A stretch of 64,000 nt of DNA from HXMU1428-3 sp965215715 (GCA_965215715.1 OZ244129.1:2790001-2854000), one strand, 5' to 3'. Positions 34,417 through 43,028 are shown, counted from the first letter of the stretch. Notes: generated from the sequence alone by a model not told the origin. Program-made: numbers and translations.

Positions 34417-34546
34417 TTTTTATACACCCCAGCCTTAAATTTCTGATCTTTGCGATCTTTGCGATCTTTGGGTACCAGATGTCACTTTGTATTTAAGGTT
34501 GGATAAAGGGTTGGTACGAGCCCTAACCAATCTCCTTAAGGTAAAA

Positions 34547-34562
34547 TGATTCACGTGAAACA
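34547..34562. other. parS-like site 6
   Basis: TGATTCACGTGAAACA, one mismatch. The wider sequence AATGATTCACGTGAAACAAT is shared with site 8 at 38351, suggesting duplication of the site with its flanks. Confidence 0.8.
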
Positions 34563-34729
34563 ATGTGATTGGCGCCCGATAAAATAAACGATGTTTAGTA
34601 TTTTGCTTTTTCTGGTATTGTTGTTTGTTTTAGATTAAAGCTGTGGCTTTGAAAAATGTGCGTTGCCGTATATATAATGGTATCTAGAGCACGATATGAT
34701 TGGTGTGTGGATTAGTCAGGTAAGGATAA

Positions 34730-36646
34730 GTGGCTTTGAGCGAGCAAACGCCAGAAAAATTTGATGTCATTGTTGTTGGCGGTGGCCATGCCGGCACGGA
34801 GGCGGCCGCTGCTGCTGCGCGTTTAGGCGCGCGGACAGGTTTGGTCACGCATAAGTTTGAGACCATTGGCGAGATGTCTTGTAACCCGGCCATTGGTGGA
34901 CTTGGCAAGGGGCATTTGGTGCGTGAGATTGATGCGCTTGATGGCTTGATGGGGCGGGTTATTGATCAAGCTGGCATCCAGTTTCGGGTACTCAACCGCT
35001 CTAAAGGGCCGGCTGTGCAGGGCCCTCGTGCGCAGGCTGATCGGGTTTTGTATCGCCAAGCGATGCAAGAGGCGATTTTGGCCCAAGACAATCTAACCGT
35101 TGTTAGTGAGCCGGTTGATGATGTTTTGCTCGACGAGAGTGTTTGTGTTGGTGTTGTAACCGCATCTGGGCGGCGCTTGCGCGCTGGTGCTGTGGTGCTG
35201 ACAACGGGCACATTTTTGCGCGGGGTTATTCATCAGGGCGATAAGCGCACGCCTGCTGGGCGGATCGGGGAGAAACCGGCGATTAAATTGGCTGAGCGGC
35301 TTTATGATACCGGCCTTAAAATGGGGCGTTTGAAAACAGGGACACCGGCCCGGCTTTATAAGGACAGCATCAATTGGGATATTTTAGATGAACAACCAGG
35401 GGATGAACCACCTGAGCCGTTTTCTTTTTTGAACACTGAGATTAGCGTCCCGCAGATTAGCTGCCATATCACGCATACAAATGAGCAAACGCACCAGATT
35501 ATTGCTGATAATCTTGGGTTGGCGCCAATGTATACCGGGCAAATTGAAAGCGTTGGGCCGCGCTATTGCCCCTCTATTGAAGACAAAGTGGTGCGGTTTA
35601 AAGAACGCAACGCGCATCAGGTGTTTTTGGAGCCTGAAGGGCTCACCAGTGAGTTGATTTATCCCAATGGGCTTTCTACCTCCCTGCCTGAGAGCGTGCA
35701 GGAAGCGTTTTTGAAGAGCATGAAGGGGCTGGAAGAGGTGCGGATCGCCCAGGCTGGGTATGCGATTGAGTATGATTATGTGGACCCGCGTGAGCTAAGC
35801 CAATCTCTGGAAGTGAAACAAATGCCAGGCTTGTTCTTGGCAGGCCAGATCAATGGCACCACTGGGTATGAAGAAGCGGGTGCCCAAGGGCTCATCGCAG
35901 GGGCCAATGCGGCGTTGAAAGCTGGCCAGAGCGGGGCAGATGGTTCGGGGCTTGAAGACCTGAAAATCAGCCGGGCAGATGGTTATATTGGCGTGATGAT
36001 TGATGATTTGGTCACCAGAGGGGTGACAGAGCCGTATCGGATGTTCACCTCGCGGGCTGAATATCGCTTGCGATTGCGGGCAGATAATGCTGATCAGCGT
36101 TTAACGCCTGTGGGGGAACGCTTTGGCTTAATTGGGCCTGAGCGCTTGAGACTGTTTCACGTGAAACAATCTGCCATTGAAGAGGGCATTGCCCTGTTTC
36201 AAGCGCGCAGTTTGACGCCCAATGAGGCGCAAACGCATGGCATTGCGATTAAGAAGGATGGCCGGCGGCGGACAGCGTTTGAATTGCTGTCTTATAAGGA
36301 TGTCTCGTTTGGTCAATTGGCTCAGCTTTGGCCTGAGTTTCAAGGGCTAGAGCCAGCTGTTGCCAAGCAGGTGGCGATTGAGGCGCGTTATGCTGTCTAT
36401 CTGGAGCGGCAAGAGGCTGATATTGCGGCTTTGCGCAAGGATGAGGCTTTGGCCATCCCCTCTGGGTTTGATTATGGGCAGATCTCTGGCCTTTCAACGG
36501 AGCTGAAAACCAAGCTTGAACGGCATGCGCCTGAGACTTTGGCGCAGGCTTCGCGGATTGATGGGATGACGCCTGCGGCGCTGATGTTGGTGTTGGCGCA
36601 TGTGAAGCGGGGACGGAAGTCTGGTAATGAGGCCATGAGGGCTTAG
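34730..36646 (+). CDS. mnmG: tRNA uridine modification FAD enzyme MnmG (GidA)
   Basis: MnmG is the FAD- and NADH-dependent partner of MnmE. The GTG at 34730 follows AAGGAT and gives 638 residues. The FAD motif VVGGGHAGTEAAAAAARLG is at about 14-32, with MSCNPAIGGLGKGHLVREID after it, GVIHQGDKRTPAGR near 165, a second dinucleotide region and the helical C-terminus. Codons near 474-480 (RLFHVKQ) are formed by a perfect parS site. The downstream neighbour would normally be rsmG, but two unknown genes intervene. Confidence 0.97.
   Translation: MALSEQTPEKFDVIVVGGGHAGTEAAAAAARLGARTGLVTHKFETIGEMSCNPAIGGLGKGHLVREIDALDGLMGRVIDQAGIQFRVLNRSKGPAVQGPRAQADRVLYRQAMQEAILAQDNLTVVSEPVDDVLLDESVCVGVVTASGRRLRAGAVVLTTGTFLRGVIHQGDKRTPAGRIGEKPAIKLAERLYDTGLKMGRLKTGTPARLYKDSINWDILDEQPGDEPPEPFSFLNTEISVPQISCHITHTNEQTHQIIADNLGLAPMYTGQIESVGPRYCPSIEDKVVRFKERNAHQVFLEPEGLTSELIYPNGLSTSLPESVQEAFLKSMKGLEEVRIAQAGYAIEYDYVDPRELSQSLEVKQMPGLFLAGQINGTTGYEEAGAQGLIAGANAALKAGQSGADGSGLEDLKISRADGYIGVMIDDLVTRGVTEPYRMFTSRAEYRLRLRADNADQRLTPVGERFGLIGPERLRLFHVKQSAIEEGIALFQARSLTPNEAQTHGIAIKKDGRRRTAFELLSYKDVSFGQLAQLWPEFQGLEPAVAKQVAIEARYAVYLERQEADIAALRKDEALAIPSGFDYGQISGLSTELKTKLERHAPETLAQASRIDGMTPAALMLVLAHVKRGRKSGNEAMRA
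36153..36168. other. parS site 7, inside mnmG
   Basis: TGTTTCACGTGAAACA is a perfect 16-bp parS within the mnmG reading frame, encoding part of LFHVKQ. A parS in this part of gidA is common in Rhizobiales. Confidence 0.93.
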
Positions 36647-36910
36647 AGTGCAATAAGCTGAGATCAGCTATAGGGCCTGTTCACTCTGAAGCTCTTTTGG
36701 GTTTGTTAACTTGTCAAATCCAGTAAAATCCATGAATTGTAGACTATGTTATTTCTTGTGCCATTCTGGTCTTAAACATTGGTAAAACTAGACTCTAGAA
36801 ACTTGATCTGATGCTTTGTGAATAGATTTTGCTCTAGCTTAGATGTTTTATTACTATTATGTTTATCAATTAAGAAAACCAATACCAGAAGAGTAGAAGA
36901 CCAGAAGCAT

Positions 36911-37804
36911 ATGTTGAAAATTGTTGTCAGCTTGTTATTTGTGATTCTAAGTCTGGTTTTTTTCTATGAATGGAAAAACCGTGGTACTGATGACGGCGAT
37001 TCCTCACAGGCAAATAGTGTCCAAGCAGAAAGCCAAGGTTGTAAAGAACTTGACGCTCTCCCATTAGAAAAGCGTCAACGATATTTGGAAATCTATGGCC
37101 TCAAAACAGCTTGCGAAATATTATTTTTTGAATCGCAAAAAATTGATAAACCAGCCACTTTTTTAGCTGCAAATCAATTTGCAGATTACAAAAAACATTT
37201 GGCTCAAAATGAATGTTTAAAGGCGGAACAGGTTTTATGGCAAGCATATAATAAGCGCTATTCTGGCGTGCCAGAGGTAAATTTTACCGAACGTAATGAT
37301 AGAACGCGGCAAAGGTGGAGATTTTTTGTTCTCGCTAAACAAGTGCCAGAGACTTATTTTTGCATATATAAAAAAAACTATGAGGCGGTGAAAAAACAAA
37401 TGCAAAATAGCAAGCATGCAACAACCCCGATAAGAGACCTTTTAAATCTTCCCAATGTCAAATCTACAAATAAACTTGAGTATCAAAGAAATGAACATCT
37501 AAGGCGAATTCTTGCTTTATTAAGATTTGATTATGCGCCAGCGCAAATCTATATCATCCAACAGTCTATGAAGGGAGACATATTTACCCTTAAGCCAAGT
37601 GCACATTATCGATTATTAAAACGTGTTGAAATGTTTGGCAAACTGCCAAAAGAGCTAGAAGGTGAGTTTAAAAAGGTAAGGCAGAAAATTTCTCAAGTAA
37701 AAGCAAATGAGATTGATGAGCGCCTAACATGGTATAGCTTTTTTCGTATTCCATCCTTGCCAACGATAGAGAAAGAAAAGAGGGAGCGTCCCTCAACACC
37801 CTAA
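36911..37804 (+). CDS. Unknown membrane-anchored protein in the mnmG-rsmG interval
   Basis: I do not recognise this gene. The ATG at 36911 is preferred to the upstream 36818 start because the product then begins with a membrane anchor (residues 1-20, MLKIVVSLLFVILSLVFFYE). The 297-residue product continues with an acidic linker and a soluble Lys-rich domain with Cys near residues 39, 63, 103 and 152, which could pair in the periplasm. Base and codon use is more AT-rich than in mnmG and rsmG. Its end overlaps the convergent next gene by 12 bases. Probably an acquired islet gene. Confidence 0.75.
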   Translation: MLKIVVSLLFVILSLVFFYEWKNRGTDDGDSSQANSVQAESQGCKELDALPLEKRQRYLEIYGLKTACEILFFESQKIDKPATFLAANQFADYKKHLAQNECLKAEQVLWQAYNKRYSGVPEVNFTERNDRTRQRWRFFVLAKQVPETYFCIYKKNYEAVKKQMQNSKHATTPIRDLLNLPNVKSTNKLEYQRNEHLRRILALLRFDYAPAQIYIIQQSMKGDIFTLKPSAHYRLLKRVEMFGKLPKELEGEFKKVRQKISQVKANEIDERLTWYSFFRIPSLPTIEKEKRERPSTP

Positions 37805-38200
37805 CTGGTTTTTCTCAGCCTCAGTTTGGGCTATTATACCTCGTTGAATATATATAATTTGCTCAACTTTAATTAACTCCTCCTCAGCTGCTTGGATATC
37901 CCGTTTCCTTTGGGCAATTTTCTCTTGTAATTTGCGTTTTCTTGATTCTAACTTAGCAACTTCTCCAGCCGTAACTAAGCCGACCGGATTTCTACCAGCG
38001 AAACCTGCACCTGTTAGTACCAACAGCTTGGCATTAATCTCTTTGATTTGATATTCATACCCGGATATTTCTGACGGGCCATGCCGAGTGGTATTTTCTG
38101 CGTTTGTCTGACGCCTAAGTGCAGCGTTTAATTTAATATTTGCTTCTCGTAAATCATTATTTAAATTGGAACATGTAATCTGACGGTCAACATCACGCAT
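37793..38200 (-). CDS. Unknown coiled-coil protein in the mnmG-rsmG interval
   Basis: The ATG at 38200 has AGGAG nine bases upstream, so 135 residues are predicted; an earlier start at 38251 is weaker. The protein is largely helical: residues 15-55 and 75-130 are charged, heptad-like (KLESRKRKLQEKIAQRKRD), separated by a short Gly-rich hydrophobic part (LLVLTGAGFAGRNPVGLVTA). No domain is recognised and no signal peptide is seen. It is convergent with, and overlaps, the membrane-anchored gene, so the pair may have arrived together, though a functional link is not shown. Confidence 0.7.
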   Translation of the reverse strand: MRDVDRQITCSNLNNDLREANIKLNAALRRQTNAENTTRHGPSEISGYEYQIKEINAKLLVLTGAGFAGRNPVGLVTAGEVAKLESRKRKLQEKIAQRKRDIQAAEEELIKVEQIIYIQRGIIAQTEAEKNQLGC

Positions 38201-38350
38201 ATCTTTAAAACTCCTAACAAAACAATGATTAAGAGTATAAAGCGGCCCCAATGGGCGGGGATAAATTTTTAATTATAATGTGTTTAGATCTGATTGTTTC
38301 ATTTCCCCCATACTTCAAACATTCTTGATTCTAAACCTTTTGGCCGTTAA

Positions 38351-38366
38351 TGATTCACGTGAAACA
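38351..38366. other. parS-like site 8, upstream of rsmG
   Basis: TGATTCACGTGAAACA, one mismatch to consensus, 55 bp before the chosen rsmG start. It reads NDSRET in the rsmG frame, echoing VSRET of site 9. Confidence 0.8.
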
Positions 38367-38405
38367 ATCTTCTTATCTCTCACGTTTTATCCTAAGGCTG
38401 GTCTC

Positions 38406-39053
38406 TTGACTTATGACAAACAGGCGTTTTGCCACGATTTTGATGTTTCACGTGAAACAGTGGAGCGGTTGGAAATCTATCACGACTTGCTGGTGAAATG
38501 GCAAAAGGTGCAGAATTTGGTGGCGCCGAATACGCTGGAGCATGTGTGGTCGCGCCATTTTGCAGATAGCGCGCAATTGTTGCCGCATTTGGGCTTTGGG
38601 CCAAACTCATCTTACAATTTGGTTGATTTGGGGGCTGGCGGGGGCTTTCCGGGGTTGGTGTTGGCGATTTTGATGATGGATCACCCTAATTGGAGGGTTC
38701 ATTTGGTGGAAGCTAACGGTAGAAAATGTGCTTTTTTGAAAGATGTGGCCCGCTCAACGGGGGCGAATGTGGAAATACACAATTGCAGAATTGAAGATTT
38801 TGCAAATCAGAGTACCATCCCTTCTATAGATGTGGTGACAGCGCGGGCGTTAAAACCACTTCTAACTCTTATCGAATTGGGCCAATTTGCGTTTCAAAAC
38901 AAGGCTGTAGGCGTGTTTTTGAAGGGGCGACGGGCGCAAGATGAGATTGAGGAGGCGTTGAAGGATTGGTCGTTTGAAGCGGATTGCTTTGAAAGTTGCA
39001 CTGATCCTGAGGGGCAAATCGTTAAAATTAGCAATGTTAAACCAAAGGGTTAG
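38406..39053 (+). CDS. rsmG: 16S rRNA G527 methyltransferase RsmG (GidB)
   Basis: RsmG makes 7-methylguanine at 16S position 527. The open frame runs from 38280, but homologues start shortly before the VSRET motif, so the TTG at 38406 (preceded by TAAGG) is preferred, giving 215 residues. Motifs are DVSRETVERLEIYHDLLVKW near residue 12, HFADSAQL, the SAM-binding VDLGAGGGFPGLVLAIL near 75-91 and VTARALKPL near 145. VSRET is encoded by a perfect parS. parA follows after 79 bp. The exact start is uncertain. Confidence 0.93.
   Translation: MTYDKQAFCHDFDVSRETVERLEIYHDLLVKWQKVQNLVAPNTLEHVWSRHFADSAQLLPHLGFGPNSSYNLVDLGAGGGFPGLVLAILMMDHPNWRVHLVEANGRKCAFLKDVARSTGANVEIHNCRIEDFANQSTIPSIDVVTARALKPLLTLIELGQFAFQNKAVGVFLKGRRAQDEIEEALKDWSFEADCFESCTDPEGQIVKISNVKPKG
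38444..38459. other. parS site 9, inside rsmG
   Basis: TGTTTCACGTGAAACA is perfect and encodes VSRET at the start of RsmG, 700 bp before parA. Confidence 0.93.
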
Positions 39054-39132
39054 GTTTGATTTTGAGTGGATTTTTGTAAATCTCAAATAGAACTCATTTA
39101 AATCAAACCCACGGCCTGATTAGAGGAGTGTT

Positions 39133-39981
39133 GTGGTGAGCGGACACCATTTGTCATCTGCTGATACGCCGCAATCTGTGCGGGTTATGGCGCTGGCCAA
39201 TCAAAAAGGCGGCGTGGGTAAAACGACAACGGCGATTAATTTAGGTACCGCTCTGGCAGCGGTCGGCGAGAGGGTCATCATTATTGATATTGACCCGCAA
39301 GGAAATGCGAGCACGGGCCTTGGGGTTGAAGAAGATCAACGGTCCGTCTCTATCTGTGATGTGTTGCGGCGTGAGGCTTTGCTGACCCAAGCGATGATAC
39401 AAACCCGGGTGCCCGGGCTTTGGGTTGTGCCCTCGACACAAGATTTGGCGGGCTTGGAGGCTGAGCTGGCCGCAGAGTCTGACCGGGTTTTTCGGTTGCG
39501 CGAGGCGGTTGCGCGGTTGCAAATTTCAGAGGCTGGCAAGCCTAAGGATGAGCGCATCACTTATGTGCTGATTGATTGCCCGCCCAGTTTGAATATCTTG
39601 ACCATCAATTCTATGGCGGCAGCGCAATCTGTGTTGTGTCCGGTCCAGTGTGAGTTTTTTGCGCTGGAGGGGATTGTGCAGCTTTCCCAATCGATCGAAG
39701 AGGTGCGGGCCAAGCTTAACCCTGATCTTTATATTCAAGGGGTGGTGCTGACCATGCATGATGGGCGCACAAACCTTTCCAATGAGGTTGCCTCTGAGGT
39801 GCGCAATTTCTTTGGCGATAAGGTTTATAAGTCTGTGATCCCACGTAACATTCGTATTGCTGAGGCGCCCAGTTTTGGTCAGCCGATCTTGCTTTATGAT
39901 CACAAATCGTCTGGGGCGCATTCTTATATTAAGTTGGCTTCTGAAATTATTGAGCGAGAAAAGCAGTATATGGCTGCTTAA
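39133..39981 (+). CDS. parA: Chromosome partitioning ATPase ParA
   Basis: ParA is a Walker-type ATPase that binds DNA and moves ParB-parS complexes apart. The 282-residue protein has the deviant Walker A KGGVGKTTTAINLGTALA near residues 25-42, IIDIDPQGNASTGLG, the IDCPPSLNILT Walker B region and ALEGIVQLSQSIEEV. GAGGAG lies directly before tandem GTG codons at 39133 and 39136, either of which may be used. It forms an operon with parB. Confidence 0.96.
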   Translation: MVSGHHLSSADTPQSVRVMALANQKGGVGKTTTAINLGTALAAVGERVIIIDIDPQGNASTGLGVEEDQRSVSICDVLRREALLTQAMIQTRVPGLWVVPSTQDLAGLEAELAAESDRVFRLREAVARLQISEAGKPKDERITYVLIDCPPSLNILTINSMAAAQSVLCPVQCEFFALEGIVQLSQSIEEVRAKLNPDLYIQGVVLTMHDGRTNLSNEVASEVRNFFGDKVYKSVIPRNIRIAEAPSFGQPILLYDHKSSGAHSYIKLASEIIEREKQYMAA

Positions 39982-40053
39982 ATTATACGCCGTTCAATTA
40001 TTTCTGGGTAAAATAAAACAATAAAATACAATCTTAGAAAGGCAGTTTTGCCA

Positions 40054-40935
40054 ATGTCTTCAAATGTTCAAAAAAACCGTCTTGGTCGAGGCATTGCTTC
40101 TTTAATCGGCGATGCAAGCGCGCAAGATACAAAAGCTTTGCCCCTGGAAGGTGAGCAACGGGTGGTGCCGATTGAAGAGGTGCGCCCCTCGCCGCTTAAT
40201 CCGCGCAAGGATTTTACTGACCAGGATTTGGAAGATTTGGCCAACTCCATTCGTACCAAAGGCTTGGTGCAGCCCTTGATTGTGCGCCCATCTGGCACGC
40301 TTGAATCTGGCTATGAGATTGTGGCGGGTGAACGGCGCTGGCGGGCGGCGCAGCGGGCTGAGATTGCCTCTGTGCCGGTGATTGTGCGTGATTTGACAGA
40401 CCGACAATTGCTTGAGATTGCGATTATTGAAAATGTGCAGCGGGCTGATTTAAATGCAGTTGAAGAAGCGCTTGGCTATCAAGAACTGATGGAGCGGTTT
40501 AGTTATACGCAAGATGAGCTTTCCAATGTGATTGGCAAGTCGCGTTCTCACGTGGCGAACATGTTGCGGTTGTTGAAATTGCCTGAGGGCATCCAGGCCT
40601 ATGTGCGCTCTGGTGATATTTCTGCTGGCCATGCACGGACTTTGGTTGGGGTGGGCCAAGCCGAAGAGATTGTGAAAGAGATCATTGCCAAGGGTTTGAG
40701 TGTGCGTGATGTGGAAGCGCTTGTTCAAGCACGTTTGCGCGGGGCTAGCTCTAAAGGTTCAGCGCGTGAAAAAGATGCTGACACCAAAGCGTTTGAAAAA
40801 GAGTTGACCGATGCTTTGGGGCTTAAAGTGGCCGTGAAGTTGGGCTCTGGTGAAAATGGGGAGCTGCGCATTCGTTATACCAACTTTGAGCAGCTCGATG
40901 AAATTCGCAACCGGCTTTTGAAGAAGGCGGGTTGA
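40054..40935 (+). CDS. parB: Chromosome partitioning protein ParB
   Basis: ParB is the CTP-dependent clamp that loads at parS and spreads. The product of about 293 residues has the N-terminal LGRGIASLIGD (ParA-contact region), the CTPase motifs NPRKDF and GERRWRAAQRAEI near residues 88-100, ENVQRADLNAVEEALGYQ and the helix-turn-helix IGKSRSHVANMLRLLKLP, then a C-terminal dimerisation domain. A TTG six bases upstream is closer to AAAGG and is an alternative start. The nine parS-like sites upstream are its expected targets. Confidence 0.96.
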   Translation: MSSNVQKNRLGRGIASLIGDASAQDTKALPLEGEQRVVPIEEVRPSPLNPRKDFTDQDLEDLANSIRTKGLVQPLIVRPSGTLESGYEIVAGERRWRAAQRAEIASVPVIVRDLTDRQLLEIAIIENVQRADLNAVEEALGYQELMERFSYTQDELSNVIGKSRSHVANMLRLLKLPEGIQAYVRSGDISAGHARTLVGVGQAEEIVKEIIAKGLSVRDVEALVQARLRGASSKGSAREKDADTKAFEKELTDALGLKVAVKLGSGENGELRIRYTNFEQLDEIRNRLLKKAG

Positions 40936-40963
40936 ATCATTTAAACAATGTTTAATTTTAGTG

Positions 40964-40998
40964 AGGCGTTGTCCTGATCTTGTGGGGCAGCGCCTTTT
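40964..40998 (+). terminator. Terminator after parB
   Basis: AGGCGTTGTCC (40964-40974) pairs, with two G-T pairs, with GGGCAGCGCCT (40985-40995) around a ten-base loop, and TTTT-G-TTTT follows. It lies 29 bp after the parB stop. Confidence 0.85.
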
Positions 40999-41073
40999 GT
41001 TTTGGAAATAAAAGAAAAAAAGAGCAAAAAAGCCTATGTGGTGTTGAGCAAATAAATTTGTAAATGAAATTTA

Positions 41074-41117
41074 AGGCTGTACCAAACAGATCATTTGAGA
41101 GTTTGTTGGTACAGCCT
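41074..41117. terminator. Hairpin between parB and the GST gene
   Basis: AGGCTGTACCAA (41074-41085) pairs with TTGGTACAGCCT (41106-41117), with two or three more pairs beyond a bulge, and a T-rich flank. It lies 34 bp after the convergent GST gene and probably terminates one or both directions. Confidence 0.8.
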
Positions 41118-41150
41118 ATTTTGTTGCTTTAATTTTAAGCTTCAGCAAAT

Positions 41151-41789
41151 TTAAGCTTCAGCGCTGGGGCGTGATGAAACTTCTTTGTACCAGCGTTTGA
41201 GATTTGGGTAATTTTCAGCCAGCTCACTTTCAATGCCGTTTTCTGTCCAGCCAGCAAAATCAACCGCACATAAGCACGTAATATCTGCAGCGCTGTAGGT
41301 GTTGCCAGCTAAAAACTCATGTTTGGCAAATTGACTGTCGATTTTTTTGTAAAACTGAGCAAGACGGATTTTGCCGCGTTCAACCAATTGGGGGATTTGT
41401 GGCAGTTGGGCGGCAAATCCTGGAAGGCTGCGGTCAGCAAAATCGGGGTGGGTGTTTCTAAAAATTTCTCCGGCAGCTAAAAAGCCTTCTTCATTGGCGC
41501 GATTTTCCCAGCTGGTGATTTGGGCAACGCTAATGGGGTCAGTGCCAAAAAGATATGGGTTTGGGTGTATGCTTTCAAAGTAACGGCAAATGGCCATAGC
41601 TTCACCGATGACGGTGCCGTCATCTAATTCCAACATTGGCACCATGGCTTGGGGAAATTTTTCACGATATTCAGGTTTAAGAAGAAAACCGTCGCCAACT
41701 TCTACGAGTGGGACGTCTATCCCTTTTTCAGCTAGAAAAATATGGACACGGCGGGGGTTTGGGGCGATGTGCCAATCATAGATTTTCAT
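41151..41789 (-). CDS. Glutathione S-transferase family protein
   Basis: The 212-residue protein has the thioredoxin-fold N-terminal domain (MKIYDWHIAPNPRRVHIFLAEKG, then VPMLELDDGTVIGEAMAICRYFE near residues 50-72, the glutathione-binding cis-Pro and GESxAI-like region) and a helical C-terminal domain with NTYSAADITCLCAVDFA. Its substrate is unknown. A 13-base direct repeat TTTAAGCTTCAGC overlaps its 3' end at 41139-41162, one unit inside the gene. Confidence 0.92.
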   Translation of the reverse strand: MKIYDWHIAPNPRRVHIFLAEKGIDVPLVEVGDGFLLKPEYREKFPQAMVPMLELDDGTVIGEAMAICRYFESIHPNPYLFGTDPISVAQITSWENRANEEGFLAAGEIFRNTHPDFADRSLPGFAAQLPQIPQLVERGKIRLAQFYKKIDSQFAKHEFLAGNTYSAADITCLCAVDFAGWTENGIESELAENYPNLKRWYKEVSSRPSAEA

Positions 41790-42005
41790 AGGCGTTTCCT
41801 CAATGAATTATCACTTGTTCTTTTAAAGTGATTATAACCTGCTTTTGGGCTGGTTGTGTAGTTTTTATATAAGAGGGGGGTGTTAACCTGTGTTTATGAG
41901 GTGTTTATGGTTTTGAACCATCATCATAATTTCACTTTTCTTTTTGTTTAGACTTGGGGTTCAATTAAACTTTATACATCTGGTTTTTTATGAGAGGAAA
42001 AGGCG

Positions 42006-42401
42006 ATGTTGAGTGAACTTTCTTTAACAGAATTTTTAGCGCTGGCTTTTGGCCTTTATATGATTGCAGCGGGCATTGGTTTATTGAGTGAGGGTGATAA
42101 TTACAATCAGATTATCTCAGACTTTAAGGACAATGCAGCGCTTGGCTATTTGGCTGGGATTTTGGCGTTTGCTTTGGGGGTTGTGATTGTCAGATTTCAC
42201 AATGATTGGAGTTCAGTGATGGCCGGGGTGGTTTCTTTGATTGGCTGGGCCGCTTTGGTTGAAGGGGTGTTGATGTTGGCATTTCGGCGCGCGTTTTTGG
42301 GGGTGTTTGCAGGGATTAATTTTAGTTCTGCGGTCACGCGCGGTTTTGGTGTTGCATGTGTTGCTTTGGGTGCTTGGCTGGTTTTTAGCGGCTGGGCCTA
42401 G
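42006..42401 (+). CDS. Small membrane protein, unknown function
   Basis: The 131-residue protein has about four hydrophobic helices (near residues 10-25, 46-62, 70-90 and 108-130), with a short loop EGDNYNQIISDFKDNAALGY after the first. I do not recognise the family for certain. GAGAGGAAAAGGCG precedes its ATG. It lies between the GST and phaR genes and is convergent with phaR, with nine bases between stops. Confidence 0.8.
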   Translation: MLSELSLTEFLALAFGLYMIAAGIGLLSEGDNYNQIISDFKDNAALGYLAGILAFALGVVIVRFHNDWSSVMAGVVSLIGWAALVEGVLMLAFRRAFLGVFAGINFSSAVTRGFGVACVALGAWLVFSGWA

Positions 42402-42410
42402 GTCCTGACC

Positions 42411-43028
42411 CTAAAGGTCTTGTAATTTTGATTGTAGGTCTTGCAGCTGCTTTTTTATGGCAGCCAGTTCATCATCTTTGGCTTGATCTTTTTTGTTTTT
42501 TGTTTTGGTGGACTTGGTTGCTTTTGGTTCGGGCTCGTCATCAGTGTCAGCTTCTGCGTCTTGTTGTTGTTGGTTCCAGTTGGTCATCATTTGATTGAAG
42601 AAATTCGTTTGTAATTTTTGCCATTCTTCAAACCCGTCTAAGGGGATGGGAAGGGGGGTGACTGTGTTGGAGATGTTTTGTTGAAACGATTTTAGCGCTT
42701 CTTCTTGTTGCTGTTTGATCATGTCAAACGACTGGGACAAAAAGTCAGGAATGTAGCTTTGGGCCTGATCTGAGTATGAGCGAACAATATCCATCAAAAC
42801 ATTGATGGGCAGAATGTTTTCACCCTTGCTTTCATAGTCTGTGATGATTTGTAAAAGATATTGCCGGGTTAGATCTTCACCGGTTTTGCGGTCTATAATC
42901 TGGACGTCTTTGCCATCGCGAATATAGTTGGCCACTTCTTCAAGGGTGATGTAGTCGCTGGTTTTGGTGTTATAGAGCCTGCGACTGGCATAACGTTTGA
43001 TGAGAATGGTTTCGCGGTCATTTGTCAT
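42411..43028 (-). CDS. phaR: Polyhydroxyalkanoate synthesis repressor PhaR
   Basis: PhaR binds PHA granules and DNA and represses phasin genes until polymer accumulates. The start at 43028 gives 205 residues. Residues 1-65 form the PHB/PHA accumulation regulator DNA-binding domain (IKRYASRRLYNTKTSDYITL and VQIIDRKTGEDLTRQYLLQI), followed by a PHB_acc segment (INVLMDIVRSYSDQAQSYIPDFL) and an acidic, Lys-rich coiled tail. A phasin gene lies just upstream on the same strand, a likely target. Confidence 0.95.
   Translation of the reverse strand: MTNDRETILIKRYASRRLYNTKTSDYITLEEVANYIRDGKDVQIIDRKTGEDLTRQYLLQIITDYESKGENILPINVLMDIVRSYSDQAQSYIPDFLSQSFDMIKQQQEEALKSFQQNISNTVTPLPIPLDGFEEWQKLQTNFFNQMMTNWNQQQQDAEADTDDEPEPKATKSTKTKNKKDQAKDDELAAIKKQLQDLQSKLQDL

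Larger units (their letters stand above)
33830..34729. other. parS-rich spacer between mnmE and mnmG
   Basis: Nine hundred bases with no gene I can support; a 90-codon frame at 33871-34143 has repetitive Phe/Pro/Ser composition and is not credible. The region holds six CACGTG sites of parS type listed separately, a CCTCCCC/GGGGAGG hairpin (33911-33931), imperfect CTCCC-CCA-TTTTT repeats (33965-34020) and three tandem GATCTTTGC units (34445-34471). It therefore seems to be a non-coding centromere-like block. Confidence 0.7.

Noticed and set aside
38280..38405. Upstream part of the rsmG frame as coding
   Set aside because: The 42 extra residues do not resemble RsmG N-termini and derive partly from a parS-like site; the TTG at 38406 fits family length better, though it is not proven.
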